The notes: generated from the sequence alone by a model not told the origin. Shown: positions 1 through 11,530, counted from the stretch's first letter. The stretch: 64,000 nt of DNA from Hyaloraphidium curvatum (GCA_025558095.1 JAIVFI010000032.1:372001-436000); one strand, 5' to 3'. Numbers and translations are program-made.

Positions 1-2552
1 AGCAGCGAGAGGTGCGACGAGGGATCGGCGAGAAGAGCGTCGTACGAGCCGCGTTCGGCCACGCGGCCGCCGGCAAACACGGCGACGGCGTCGCACAGCC
101 GGAGCGCATCCGTGCGGTGGCTGCGGAGGAGCACCGTTGGGCGGCGGCCAGGCCGCCGGACGACGTAGCGCAGCAGCTCGAGCTCCTCCTCGGCTGTGAG
201 GTGCGGTACGGGGTCGTCGAGGATCAGGATCTCGGGGTCCTTGTAGAGCGCGCGGGCCACCGCGATTCTGAGGGTCACCACAGCACGTTTCCAGTCAGAA
301 GACGTTCACCTGACTGCGCGCCGCGCTCGAACCCACCTCTCCCTCTCACCCTCCCCGAGCACCCACACGCTCGTCCCCGCCCCCCTCGGCAGGCTCCCCA
401 CCACCTCCCCCATCCCCACCGCCGCCAAACACTCCTGCACCCTCGCCTGGTCCGGCGCCTCGGTCCCCCCTCCCAATCCGTCGGCCACCGCCTCGGCCAC
501 GCTCCCCGTCAGCAGCGGCATCCCGCCAGCCGCCAGCGACACGGTCCTCCGGCGGAGATGGGGCACGTCGTACGACGCCAGCTCGACGCGGTCGACCCAC
601 GCCCTTCCCGCCTCGGGATCCGCCAGCCTCACCAAGATATCCGACAGGGCGCGCATCTCCTCGCCCCCGACGATCCCCAAAACCTCCCCCCGCGCCACCA
701 ACAGATCGCACGCGTCGAGCCCCGGCCGCAGCGCGATCCCCTCGAACGCAACCTCCCTCCCACCCCCGCCGGGCACCGGCTCGGGCACGAACCCGCCCAT
801 ATCGCTCCCCGTCGCCCCCACTATGCGCTCCTCGGCGAGCGCCACCAGCCCCGCCGCCGCCCTCCTCCCGGTCTTGATCTCCGCCAGCCGCCCGCGGAAC
901 CCTTGCGCGGCCGAAAGCCCGGCCGCGGCGCAGGCAAACACGCACAGCGCGGTGCCGGCGGACAGCTGTGCCGAGGAGGCGAGGGTGCCGGCGTACCATG
1001 CGGCGAGGGCGAACGAGCCGATGAGGAGGAAGCCGAAGACGGCGCGGGAGAGGGCGTGCCTGTGCGCCGCGCGTTCGGAAAGCAGGCTCGCGCCGCGGAC
1101 AAGGGTGTCGAAACGCGCCGAGGCGGCGGGCTGCGCGTCGGCGGAGAACACGGGGAGCAGCGAGGTGAAGGTCCTCAGCGCGTGCGAGGCGGCGGCGCGC
1201 AGGGCGGCGACGGAGGTGCGCGCTGCGCCAGCGGCGGAGCGGGCGAGGAGGAAGGTGACGGCGAATTGGAGGGGGACCAGGGCAAAGATGACGAGGGCGA
1301 GGCGCCACGAGCGGAGGAGGGCGACGGCGAGGGTGGCGATGCAGGTGGACGCGAGGGCGATGATGGAGGGGTACTGCAGGAGCGCCTTGCGGTAGAGCGG
1401 TGGGTCCCTGCGATGCGGAATCGAAGTGAGCGGAAATTGGGGACCGGCGGCGGTTGAAGCCCACCTCGAGAGAACGGTCCGCCACGCACGCTCACTCCCG
1501 TCGCGCCATCCCCCCAGCGACCCGATGGCGAGCAGGTGCGCCACCACGCGCCTCCGCAGCTCGCGCTCCTTGTCCATCGCCCACTGCTCCCACATCCATT
1601 TCCCCACGCCCGCCGCTATGGCCGCGCCGGCGCCGATCGCCGCCAAAGCCCACGCGATGTAGTTGATCTGCTGGTTGAAGGGCAGCACGGGCAGCCTGCC
1701 CAGGGAGTACTTTGCGAGCAGGTCGAAGGCCAGCCCCGCGTAGAGCGCCAGGATCGCCGGGAGAGCGCCCAGGGCCACGGAGAGGATGGTCGGGATCACG
1801 GGCGGCAGCGGCATCTTTGACCAGGGCAGCGGGTCCGGCAGGCCCAGCTTGGCGGCGGCGGGGCCGGCGGGGATCAGCTCCTTGATGCCCTTCAAATTGA
1901 GGGCGGGCATGGAGGGCAGCGAGGGCAGCGACGGCAGGGCGGGGAGCAGCGGCAGCTCGATCATGGGACGGGTGGCCTGGCTGCGAGCCGTGGGCGGGGT
2001 GGGGTGCGAGGCCGGCGAGCCGTACGACGTGTACGAGTCCGGAGTGGGGTAATCGTCGACCTGCGGCAGCTCGACGACGGGCATCTGCGGCGGCGGCTGC
2101 GCGGGCTGCTGCTGCGGCGGGAGCGGGCGGGGGCCGGCCAGCGGCAGCCCCCCCTGCGCGGCCGCCGACGGCTGAGCGCCGAACGTCGGGAAGATCGGCG
2201 CGACGAGCGGCGGCTCGATCGGCGCGGGCGGCGGCACGTTGTTCGACGCGGCGGTGCGCGCAGAGTCGGCCGGCGAGACCGGCCGCGAAGTGACGGGCAC
2301 CGGGGGGGCGGGCGCCGGCCGCGGGCCGAACGGCGCATCGCCCGCGGCAAACGGCACGGCCGGCGCGGGGGCCGCCGGCTGAGCTGCGGCTGCGACCGCG
2401 GGCGCCGCGGCGGGCGGCGGCGGCGCCGAACTCAGCGGGGCCGCCGGCGCGGGCGTGGCCGGCGCGCCGCCCCACGCGGACCGCCACAGCTCGGAGTCGT
2501 CGCCGTCGTCGGACGACAGCGTCGACGACATCGACCGCAGCGTGGCAGACAT
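1..2552 (-). CDS. ABC-transporter-like half molecule with degenerate ATPase domain (3' end cut by window edge)
   Basis: Minus-strand gene starting at 2552. Exons 2552-1465, 1407-337 and 267-<1; the 57-nt and 69-nt introns have GTGGG donors and CAG acceptors and the joins restore the family pattern. Residues 1-250 are Pro/Ala-rich and low complexity. A membrane domain with about six helices follows, then a nucleotide-binding-domain-like region. The strand that should carry the P-loop reads GEVLGIVGGEEMRALS, with no GKS/T. The Q-loop Gln and the LSGGQ signature are not recognisable. Walker B reads ILILDDP, lacking the catalytic Glu. The H-loop region (LLRSHRTDAL) and the D/E-R-G-S-Y-D-A-L-L tail fit the ABCB/HMT1 exporter pattern. 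It is probably an intracellular membrane protein with lost or altered ATP hydrolysis. The end of the protein lies outside the window. Confidence 0.75.
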
Positions 2553-3522
2553 CGGGAAGGGGTGGGGGATCTCCGCCGCAGTGCTCGGTCCCTTGCAATA
2601 GGAAAACCCCTAACCGTCCTGCGCGGCAATAGAGGCACGGGGATGATGAGGGAAACGCGTGCTGTCCCGTCCCGTCCCGTATCCGGTGCTCAGGGCATTC
2701 CTGACATGGGGCGCACGGCGCATGCGCGGTGCGTCCGGCGGCATGGTCAAACAGCTCTTTCTGGAGAGGCTCGCACTCGTCGCGCGAGCCATCAGAGAAG
2801 TCCTCCTGCCGTCATTGCCCTCGTCCCGGTCCCGGCACTCCGATGGATGACCAAGCTCCTCGTCCGCGGATGCTGGGTGCGCCATTCAGAGATGAGGAGA
2901 ATCCGGCCTCTGATGCGGTCCTGTCCTAGGCCGGATGCGTGCACAGCAGAGGCTGCCGCTACAATTGTGTGCACAATTGGACCGTCTGTGACCAGCGGCA
3001 AACGTGAGTGATGGTCAAACGCATCGCACCCCCGGTCGACGTCCAGTCCGTGCGGTGGCCACTGCTTGCAGTCCGTCCCGTCCATCCGCGGTCCGATCTT
3101 GTGCGCGGATGGAAGGGCGAGGTGCAGAGAAGCCGGCAATCGCGAGAAGATCCTTGGAAGGTCCGATCGGCCCCTCCGCGTCCCGAAGGCACAGGCTTCC
3201 AGGGCCGTCCTCCGAGCGCGGCGGGCCACGCCGCATACTCGAGGTTGGCGACGGTGCCGTCGAACGTCCGCTTCCCGTCTCTCTGGTGAAGCAGCCGCCA
3301 AAAGGTTAGCGGCGAGCCTCTGCCCTACACGGAGTACTGGGGAGGGACATGATCAAGCAGTTCTTCCGCATGCACACCAAACGAGGAAGGGGGTTACCCG
3401 CCCGAGGCGGCCGCGGTCATCGATTGGCAGATCAGTGCGTTCGAAAGGAGTCTACTCTGAGGTTCACGATCCCGCTGAGGCTCGCGACCCCGCTGAGGCT
3501 CGCGACCGGCTCGCCGACGCCT
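2553..3522. other. Intergenic region, 970 nt
   Basis: Lies between two genes: the ABC-like gene starts at its left edge and membrane paralogue 1 ends at its right edge, both on the minus strand. No open frame with a recognisable product, no tRNA fold and no obvious mobile-element ends were seen. It holds one short tandem repeat, listed separately. Confidence 0.5.
3472..3507. repeat. Two perfect tandem copies of an 18-nt unit
   Basis: The unit ccgctgaggctcgcgacc occurs twice head to tail just downstream of membrane paralogue 1. It is too short and too few in copies to indicate a function. Confidence 0.7.
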
Positions 3523-5031
3523 TCATCCCGGACAGACCGTCTGGAGGGTGAAGCTCACCCCTGCACCCCGGAGTAGCGTCCACATCGCGACCATCACCGT
3601 GACGAAGGTAACGGCGAACCCTCTGACGACCGAGTAGGTCACTTTGAAGCCCACAAAGGTCCCCTGTAGCCCGTCTGTCCTCCCAAAGGCATCCAGCAGC
3701 TCCGCGTGGTCCCGCAGCACGCGCTCCACTGCCGCGGGGGGCCGGTCCGCCGCCGCCACGAGGATCCGGGTGCGGTTTTTGCGGTACAGCTCTGCCACCT
3801 GGTCGATCTGCCCGTTGGCTGCGGCGATGTTAAGCATATCCTGCACCAAGAGCACGGGGATGAGGACCACGAAGGAGAGGATCCAGGCGTTGACGCAGCC
3901 CGCGCCGGCGGCGGTGACGACGCCGCACGCGAGCACAAGGGGAAGGAGTCCAATGGTCGTAGCTCGGCCGGTGGAGAGGTGCTCCAGCTCCGCGGGCCAC
4001 ACCCGCGCGAGGGAAAAGTGCAGCCGCACGTAGGGTTCCCTGGCCGCCGGGGCCGGCAGCTCGCCCGTCCGCGCGCAGGAGGCGAGCCGCGCGAGGGTGT
4101 CGCCGAGCAAGATATCCGCGGCGCGGCGGCGGAGGCGGCCCTGCAAACGGAGCAGAGCGACGCCAGGCGCGCTCCAGAGCCTGCTAAACCTTGAGTGGAG
4201 CACATACACGAACCAGTTGATCAGCCAGGACACCGTGACACACGCTATGGCCCAGGGGGTGGCCCGGAGGAGCGGGCCAAAGGTGAAGACAAGCGTCCAG
4301 ACGACGAAGATCTCGGCGGAGAGCTCGGAGACCAAAGGAGGGATGATGGCCAAGACGCGCAGGACAGCTGCCTGACCGGGCAGTGACCCGCTGCATGGGC
4401 TGCGCGGACACGTGCAAGCCGGGTCGCCGTCCCGGTGGGCGACCAGGGGCGAAGGGTCGGCCAGGAGCTGCCTCCACCGCACGAGGACTGCCATTGGGTG
4501 CCCGTTTACGAAGGGCTGCCAAAGCACGTCCCCACCGGCAAGTAACCCACGGATGCCGTAGACGATGACTCCTCCAGCCAAGAGCGCGATGGCGGCCGTG
4601 TAGACTGCGACATGAAGATGACTGAAGGTGCCCGCGACGTCGTTCAGGATCCAAGTGGGCGGAACCAGCAAGATGTGGCCCACAGCCACGGCCAAGAGGC
4701 GGATTCCCGTCCACTTGGTCAAGCCGATCGTCGCGAGGTGCAGCCGGGTGCCGGCCTGGAGGAACCTGTCGTTGTCCAGGCCGGCCACCAGCGACGCAGC
4801 GTCCAGCTGCTCGGGCGCCGGGCCCGAAGCGCCGCCGTCCTCCAAGTTGCTGTCTGAAAACTGCTGGAGAACCTCCGCCGCGCCGCCCGTGCCAGCCGTG
4901 CCGGCCGGGAAGAGCGCAAGCTCGTCGGCGGGCGAGAGGCGGAGCGGCCCGGCGGGGTCGGGATCGCGGACGGGACGGAGCGGGACCGCCGCCTCGTCGC
5001 TCTCCTTCTCCATGGGTACGTCCTTGTGCAC
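3523..5031 (-). CDS. Multi-pass membrane protein, paralogue 1 of a three-member family (GRL-like topology)
   Basis: Single exon, 502 codons; a start at 5013 (MEKESDE) is equally possible. About 100 N-terminal residues are hydrophilic. Hydrophobic segments follow near residues 110-130, 138-160, 222-252, 258-280, 348-370, 376-396 and 466-492, giving a seven-TM pattern with long loops after helices 4 and 6. Between helices 2 and 3 is the block CTCPRSPCSG. The two paralogues in this window carry the same block (CTCPRATCCG and CPCPRPACSG). The last helix reads FAVTFVTVMVAMWTLLRGAG and is followed by a short tail ending in CPG. Helix order and loop sizes resemble the gustatory-receptor-like superfamily found in animals and reported in chytrids, but the TYhhhhhQF motif of insect members is absent. 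The function is unknown; a sensory or channel role is only a suggestion. Confidence 0.8.
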   Translation of the reverse strand: MHKDVPMEKESDEAAVPLRPVRDPDPAGPLRLSPADELALFPAGTAGTGGAAEVLQQFSDSNLEDGGASGPAPEQLDAASLVAGLDNDRFLQAGTRLHLATIGLTKWTGIRLLAVAVGHILLVPPTWILNDVAGTFSHLHVAVYTAAIALLAGGVIVYGIRGLLAGGDVLWQPFVNGHPMAVLVRWRQLLADPSPLVAHRDGDPACTCPRSPCSGSLPGQAAVLRVLAIIPPLVSELSAEIFVVWTLVFTFGPLLRATPWAIACVTVSWLINWFVYVLHSRFSRLWSAPGVALLRLQGRLRRRAADILLGDTLARLASCARTGELPAPAAREPYVRLHFSLARVWPAELEHLSTGRATTIGLLPLVLACGVVTAAGAGCVNAWILSFVVLIPVLLVQDMLNIAAANGQIDQVAELYRKNRTRILVAAADRPPAAVERVLRDHAELLDAFGRTDGLQGTFVGFKVTYSVVRGFAVTFVTVMVAMWTLLRGAGVSFTLQTVCPG

Positions 5032-6090
5032 AGCGTGGTCCTTTTTCGGGCCCTGGCTCTTCGGCGGGAGATTGTGGAAGGACCCGTGGGTGACAGATCT
5101 TAGCTAGAGGCGCCAAGAAACCCGAGGTGCACTTCCGGGCCCCTGCTGGACGACGACTCGGCTATCGATCTCTTCGCCACGTTCGCTCACTACATCGCCT
5201 GACCCCCGCCCCGCCCGACCTCTGTTTGTTTGACAAACTCTGCGTCCAGGAGACCGTGCGGCTCAACAACTATAACGACCAGCTCGCGTCCTCGGGCCGC
5301 TATACCCACTACTACGGGGACCAACAGTGCCAAAGTGGTACTGAAGAACCATCACCCCAAGGGCAACGGCGCTCCGGCACCGTCGGCTCGTCCCACGGCG
5401 AGTGAAGCTGCCGAAACGACCTCCCCACACTGCGCGGGTAGCAGTCGAGCCCTCCGGGCAGTCCGGGGCGCGGTCCGCAGCCCCTCGTGTGCACAGTCGG
5501 GCCAGGGTGACGCTGGAGAACAGAAGAACGGAGGCGTTGTTGCATGTATGCTGACTCGGTCCGCCCGATCATGATGCCCATCCGGGAGTCGCACTCCAAG
5601 GCATGCCCATCCGCGCCAGCTGACTCGAGTCCGAAACGGCAGCGAGTCCAAGATCGTTCCGTCCGCTGGGGTCTCCGTCCGGCCCGCGTTTCTCCGGTCG
5701 CTGTTCGTCCGGTCGCCACGGGACCCGCGACAGCGAACTTGGCCGGCGCCGCGCGGCCGCCTTCCCTGCGCTCTTTAAGCGCAGGAGAGCTTCGTCCTCT
5801 GCGGGCACACCGAAACGGGGAGGCGGCCGCCGGAGGAGGACGAGGGGCGCAAACGTGGAGTGCGACTACTCATCGGAGCGGAAAGCCCGCAGCTTTACTG
5901 TAACTCGGCCGCACCACACTTCGCTTGACTCGGATGACAGCAAAAAGCACGGTTTGTACTGAACTCAGAGAAAGCACCATTTCTGCGCAACATCCGCCTT
6001 CATCCAGCAGTCAGGTTGGTCGGTCGGGGCATGCACGTCGTGCTAATGTCCCCGCACGAACTTCCTTCACCATCAGCCCAATGCGTTGCT
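5032..6090. other. Intergenic region, about 1.06 kb
   Basis: Upstream of membrane paralogue 1 and downstream of the first PhyH-type gene (both minus strand). Base composition is more AT-rich than the genes. Open frames here are short and lack recognisable domains or plausible splice continuity. I see no RNA gene. Confidence 0.5.
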
Positions 6091-7077
6091 TCAAAGCCTC
6101 GCCATCATGTCCCTGCCCGGGAACGGATCCCCGTCCTTGACCCCCGCGTACCCGTCCATGACCACGCCCTGGTCCTCCTGCGACGCCCTCCCGTCGTACA
6201 CCACGTCGGGCCCCATGAACCTCAGCGACACCCTCCGTGACCGCATGCCCTTGTCGACGCCCGCGCCGCCGTGCAGGATGGACAGGTGGAAGATGAGCAG
6301 GTCCCCGGGCTGCAGGTCCCAGGCCACGATGTCGTAGGCGGCACGGTTGGCCTCGATGTCCGGCAGCCGCGGCAGCTCAGAGTCCTTGTACAGAGGTTCC
6401 GTGTCGTCGTCGGGAGAGAAGGCGGAGCCGTTGAAGAGGATGCCTTTGTGGGAGCCGCGCACGAACTCAAGCGAGTGCTTGGCGGACAGGGGGTCGAGCG
6501 AGATCCAGATCGCCACTTGCTGCGAGCCGCGGGTGCGGAGGCTGGGTAAAAGCAAATTGTCAGCGCTAGGACGTTGCTCCGACGTCCGCCGGTACCCACT
6601 AAGGCGAATCCTGCGTAGAGAGCGGGGTTAGACGGATGGTCATGGCACGTGCTCCAGAAGACCCACCTGGTGCCACGGTGTCCTGCGCACGGCGCCGCCC
6701 TCCTTCTTGAAAAGCTGCTCGTACATGTAGCGCACCTCGTCGTGCTGGCCCATGCCCCACAGCGCGCGCACGATGGTGTCGATGCCGGCAGCCCGGGCGA
6801 TTGGAGCCATCTTGTTTGTCTTGTCCTCGAAGAAGACCTCGGGGCTGCCCTCCTTGCCGAAGAGGTTGTTTGCGGTGGGGCTCGGGTTGGCGAAGGCGTG
6901 CTCGCACGCGGCCTCGATCCGCGCGAGGCCGTCCTTGGTCAGCGCGCCGCGGAGGCACACCACGCCGTCGCGCTCGAGCACGCGCGCGGCCTCGGCCCAG
7001 TTCTGCGGGGGCAGCGCGGAGAGCGGCACCGGCGGCGGCAGCTGCGGCGGCGCCTCGGGCGCGAACACGGACGCCAT
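6091..7077 (-). CDS. Phytanoyl-CoA dioxygenase (PhyH)-like Fe(II)/2-oxoglutarate oxygenase
   Basis: Exons 7077-6667, 6610-6600 and 6541-6091 give 290 residues. The middle exon is only 11 nt (introns 56 and 58 nt). It supplies DSPY and completes the metal-binding H-x-D as TPWHQ|DSPY|LRTRGSQQ. Without it the Asp ligand is missing and the frame breaks. The distal His lies in LLIFHLSILHGG and the 2-oxoglutarate-binding Arg probably in SRRVSLRF. Both are where the family expects them, so the enzyme looks catalytically intact. The likely reaction is hydroxylation of an unknown small molecule or acyl-CoA. There is no signal peptide or membrane segment. A second, distant member lies at 20237-21646 in this window. 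Confidence 0.85.
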
Positions 7078-7329
7078 CGCTCGGAGTTCGTGGAGGGTGG
7101 CGAGCGGGGGACAGAGTCCACTGAACGTCCGCGTGGCTGATTTTCGCCACCTCGCCACCCCGACGAACCGTCCGCTCGTGACCGACTCGCGAAGGCGGCC
7201 GCGAGCGAGTCTTCGCCGATCCGCACGCCGCGAGGGATACTTGGGCAATCTCACATGATCGGCAGCGCGCGAATCTGATCCCCGTTCTTCAAAATCTCTT
7301 CCACCTTGCAAGAGTACAGATTATTCGCT

Positions 7330-10300
7330 TCACCAGCTCAGCAATTCCTCCAGCTTCGCCACGTCCGCGTTGGACCTGTCCAGGTCCGCCCCGTTCTTGA
7401 GCCGCCGGAAGAAGATGTCGCAGTCCTCGTTGGTGCAGAGCACCTCGTCCACACGCGAATGCTGGCACTGCCTGCAGATGCTGTGCAGGTACGCGGATTC
7501 CTTGGCGAGGCCGGCGAGCTCCGAACCGAGGGTGGAGTAGATGATGGAGCGCTGCAGCGGCAAGTCAGGAGAGAGCAGGTCCGCATGGCAATCGAAAGCA
7601 CTCACCGAGGGCATGCATTCTTCGCAGAGCGCCTCGCCGCCCTTGGTCAGCTTCCGGCACCAAGTGCAGTTGCTGGTCTCGGCCGACTTGGAGAAAAAGG
7701 TCGCGATCGACCCCTTCCTCGGCGTCCCTGCGCTCCGCGCGACCACCTTGGTGTGGTCGCCCTTGAAAAGACTCTGCACTTCAGTCGGCGGCAGAATGAG
7801 TTCGAAGAGGCGCGTGAGCTGGTTCTCGATCTGGTGCGTCAGGTAGTAGGGATAGTCGAGCGGAAGCTCGTTGCGGAGCGCGTAAGCCGGGTCCTCGGAC
7901 TTTTCGAAGCCCTTGGCCGTGGCGGCGCCGGCAACGTAGACAAACGAGATGCTGGACGACGCAGGGAATCAACTCCTCAGCCGTGATTCCGGAATCGAGG
8001 CAATCAACCCACCGCTCGCCGTCCTTGAACTCCCGCCACGGCTCCCTCTTCCGCATGCGCTCGACCAACTCCACGTGAGGCTGCTTCGCCTTGTAGTCCC
8101 CGCTCTCGTTGCCCAGCCAGAGCCCCTTGGTGAGCACGAACTCGCCCGCGTGGTTCCTCCCCTCGAGCATCCTCCTGATGGCCCACTTCGTGTAGTCCAC
8201 CGCCCTCGCGATGTATCCCGCGCGCTCCGCCGGCGACACCTTGCCCGCGGGACCGTTGTCCTTGTCCCGGGCCATGAGGATGTCGACGACGTTCGTCATC
8301 ATGGTGATGAGGATGGGCGAGCTGTCGCGGCGCTGCGACTCGATGCCCTTGGCCGTCACGCCGTTCGGGGCGTCCGGGTTCGTCCACTCCATGGCGCAGT
8401 ACCGCTTGCGGTTGATCAGGAGGGAGGGGAAGAAGACGCTCTGGAACTCGAGCTGGATCGGATCCGGGAAGGTCTTGGAGACCCGCGCCGCTATGTCCTT
8501 GCCCAGCCGGAAGGCGTCCTTGACAGAGGTCTCGGGCAGGCGCACGAACAGGCTGTCGGTGTCGCCGTACACGACCGCCGCGTCCACCTCGAAGCCCTCG
8601 GCGCGGATGCAGGTGCGCTCGATTTCGTCCTTGGAAGCCTGGAGCATGGTCGCACCGCGCTTGATCGTGGTCTCGGCGCTGAACAAGACAACCACGTCAA
8701 CAATGACCCTCGCAGAAGGAAGCAGATGTCGACTCACATCGGCAAGCACTGCAAGGGCGACTCCCGGCTCCCTACGGCCCCGTAGATGGCATTCGCAGAC
8801 ACCTTGAGCGCAACCTGCCTCCCGTTGAGGATCGTCTTCATGACCGGGTCCGACGTCTCGGCCATCTGCTTGCGGACTTTGCGGCGCTCCTCCAGAAAGA
8901 TCTCGAGGATCGACGGCACGATCCCCTTCTTGACCTGCGCCGTGACAAAGTACGATTCCTCGGGCGCCATCCCGGCCTCGTACTGGTCATCCTGCAGCTC
9001 GCCGCGATCGCTCGGCTTGAGCAGCGTCGAGAAGCAAAGGTTGTGCGCGATGATGATGGACGGATAGAGCGACCGGAAGTCGAGCACGGCGACCGAGTTG
9101 GTGGTGTCGAAGCCGGCCTCGGGCATCATGACCAGCGATCCCTCCTGCATCTGGGACTCGTTGCGCTGCTTCTGCGTTGGGATAGCGACGCCGACCTGCT
9201 TGCAGTACCGGAACAGCTGGCACCAGAACCTGATCATCTGTCCCCTCTGGAAGGTGTTGCTGATGTTGAGCCCCGTCACGCGGGCTAGCTCCAGGTACGT
9301 GATGTAGGTCGCGCCGCGGCGGACGAGGTTCATGGCCGCGTGGACCTCGCGCTCGCAGTAGTCCACGAGCCGCTTGCGGCCCGCCCGGCCCTCGGAGCGG
9401 AAGAGCGAGGTGAGCACGGATTCGTCCAGCGTCTCCTTGGTCACGCCCAGCACGGCCGAAACGCAGTCAGCGAGGGTGTAGCTGCGCAGCCTCTCGTCGC
9501 GCTCGATGATCTGCCTCGAGTCCAAGACTGAATGGATGGAAGTCAGCGCGCGCTGGCCCTGGCCGCCCTTTTACCCACCGATCCGACCCGTCATGCTCAG
9601 CGTCACAAACTCGCGGTTGCTCGTGCTGGCCATCCTCCTCTGTCCCCTGACCCAGTCCGAGCGGTAGATCTGCTTCTTGCCGGTCTTGGTGTCGAGATGC
9701 GGGATCCTTCCCAGGCGGTTGAACACGAGCTTGAGCTCCAACGCCCGGGCCATGAGGACCGCAAACTGCTCCGTCACGTCGAATCCGGTTACAATATCGG
9801 GGTCGTACGCCATGAGCATGCTCTGGAAGCCGGCAAGCATCGACTTTTCGTCGGGATATCGAAGAATCCGGGTGCGTCCGTCGAGGTAGGGGTGCGAGGG
9901 CTCATAGTCCGAGTAGGTGTGGCAAAAGACGAGCACGACGTCGTTCTTGCAGGATTCGGGGGTGGATTCGGTGTGGTTCCGGGTCAAGAGCACCGTGATG
10001 ACGCCGACGAAACGGTCCGGAGATTCGGGCTCCGAACCCGTGTCCGTCGCCGCTTTGCTCGGAGTCTTTGCCGGAGTTGTCGTCTTCGACGCCACGCGGG
10101 AGCCCTGTCCCTTCTTCAGAGTCGTAAACGCGCTGGCCGCAGGTTTGGCTGCTGGCTCTTCCGGGCGCTCCTGCAGGAGCTGGGTCACCGAAACGGCCGC
10201 GATCCTGTGCTCCGCCACGGAAGACCATTCCAGCTCCGAGTGGTTCCTCGCGAGAATGTCCTCAAACTGGCACGTCACTCCGACCGAACACCGCGTCCAC

Positions 10301-11337
10301 ATGAAGTTGGTCCGCTGGTTCTTGGTCTCCAGCACGCGGTAGCGCCCCGCCCGCAGGGTGCACCACCCTCCTCCGACGAGTCCCGACTCGACCATGAAGC
10401 GAAGGTCGTGCGAGATGTTTGCCTCGTAGACCTGGGTGTCGTAGAGCTTGCCGGCGGCAAACATCTCGGCCAGGCCGGGGACGTTGTCGGCGGATTCCAG
10501 GAGCTTGGTAGTCCTGTTTATCATGTAGGGATTGGAGAGCCGGATCTGGATGAAGTGGCGGTAGGTGTCGCCCGCATTCGGCCGGTAGTACCTGTTGAAG
10601 AGTTTTAGCTTGCCGCAGACGTCCAGGAGCCAGAGAACTCACATCAAGGGATCGCGCTCAATCTTCGTGACTGAGTGGACAGTAATCTTGTTGTCCGCCT
10701 TCTCGACGGCTTTCCGGAAGGCACCCCCGTCTAGGCTGGGTGTGAGTTTCGTTCGAGAAGCCGAGCAACAAGACCAACCCTTGTCGACGTCGAACTTCCT
10801 CGTGACGGGGAACAGGAGGAAAGGGTAAAACCCAGACACGTACGCGGTCACCGAGTACCCGTCGGCAGTGATGCCAAACAGCCGAACCAGGGGCGAGCCG
10901 TCCGTGTTTGGGTTTGCGTTCCCCGCGCGGTCGCGAGATGCGTCCTCGACCTCCAGGACCTGGAAGGAGAGGTCGCCTGTTGGTTTCCAGCCCGTGGGCC
11001 GCACGACGTCCGCCCAGATGTCCGGTGTCGCCCAGCCGGCGGCGGGAGGCTGCCCCGGTCGCGCATCGGGTTCCTCGACCAGGTCGAGGTCCATGGCCTC
11101 CCCATCGTCCGCCTGACCCTCGGACTCCGACACATTGTCCTCGTCCAGCGCAAACACAGGCAGCTCATCCGCTGGCTCATCGTAGGAAGCGGCCTCGTCG
11201 TCTTCATCGCGGGGTCGCTTCCGCGACGGCTGTCCCCCGGACGTTGGTCCGGACCGAGGCTCGGGTTTGGCGCGGCCAGCGGCGTCCGACCCAGGCTTCG
11301 AGTATCTGAAGCGGTCGAACGGGTTGCTCGACGCCAT
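7330..11337 (-). CDS. POLD1: DNA polymerase delta catalytic subunit (family B), proofreading motifs lost
   Basis: Exons 11337-10779, 10730-10643, 10591-9579, 9527-8738, 8678-8013 and 7951-7330, about 1245 residues. The 48-nt intron 10778-10731 is in frame and so less certain; the others are 51, 51, 59 and 61 nt. The polymerase is intact: motif A DFRSLYPSI near residue 700, motif B NGRQVALKVSANAIYG, motif C YGDTDS near 854, and KKRY-type INRKRYCAM. The C-terminus has CysA (C-x2-C-x11-C-x2-C) and the Fe-S CysB (C-x2-C-x9-C-x4-C). The N-terminal pattern (LSFQVLEVED, VRLFGITADGYSV) and HNLCFSTLL favour delta over zeta. The exonuclease is degenerate: Exo I (F-D-I-E in Pol delta) reads AVSVTQ and is followed by a Lys/Pro/Thr-rich insert; Exo II N..FD reads GFDVTEQFAVL; Exo III Y-C-x2-D reads YCERE. 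DNA synthesis without proofreading is the prediction. Confidence 0.88.
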
Positions 11338-11530
11338 AATGGTCGGCGCCCGCGGTAACGCGAAGTCCGACCTCCTTGTTTGTTGCGGGCCGCGCCATGG
11401 CGCGGAAAGCGGAGCGAACTCCGATAGAGGCGAACTTCCGAGGCGCACTGGATGTTCTGGCACTCCACCGGAGATCAGAAGATGATTTCAAGAGCATTAC
11501 CTTCAATGCGTTCCCCGCGGTCTGCAAAGA

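Noticed and set aside
12-1457. Long plus-strand frame opposite the ABC-like gene
   Set aside because: Arg/Pro/Gly-rich translation with no domain; it is the GC-driven antisense shadow of a conserved minus-strand gene.
3472-3507. CRISPR-like or satellite repeat
   Set aside because: Only two perfect copies with no spacers; the window is eukaryotic.
3523-5031. Calling the membrane family true insect-type gustatory receptors
   Set aside because: Topology is similar, but the TYhhhhhQF signature is absent and no structural comparison could be run; kept as a hypothesis only.
7949-10608. Long plus-strand frames opposite Pol delta
   Set aside because: They mirror conserved polymerase exons; their composition (Val/His/Arg/Gly) is typical of antisense frames in GC-rich coding DNA.
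7330-11337. Assignment as DNA polymerase zeta (REV3)
   Set aside because: An inactive exonuclease would fit zeta, but the N-terminal pattern, HNLCFSTLL after motif A and KVSANAIYG context are delta-like, and the length is far short of REV3.
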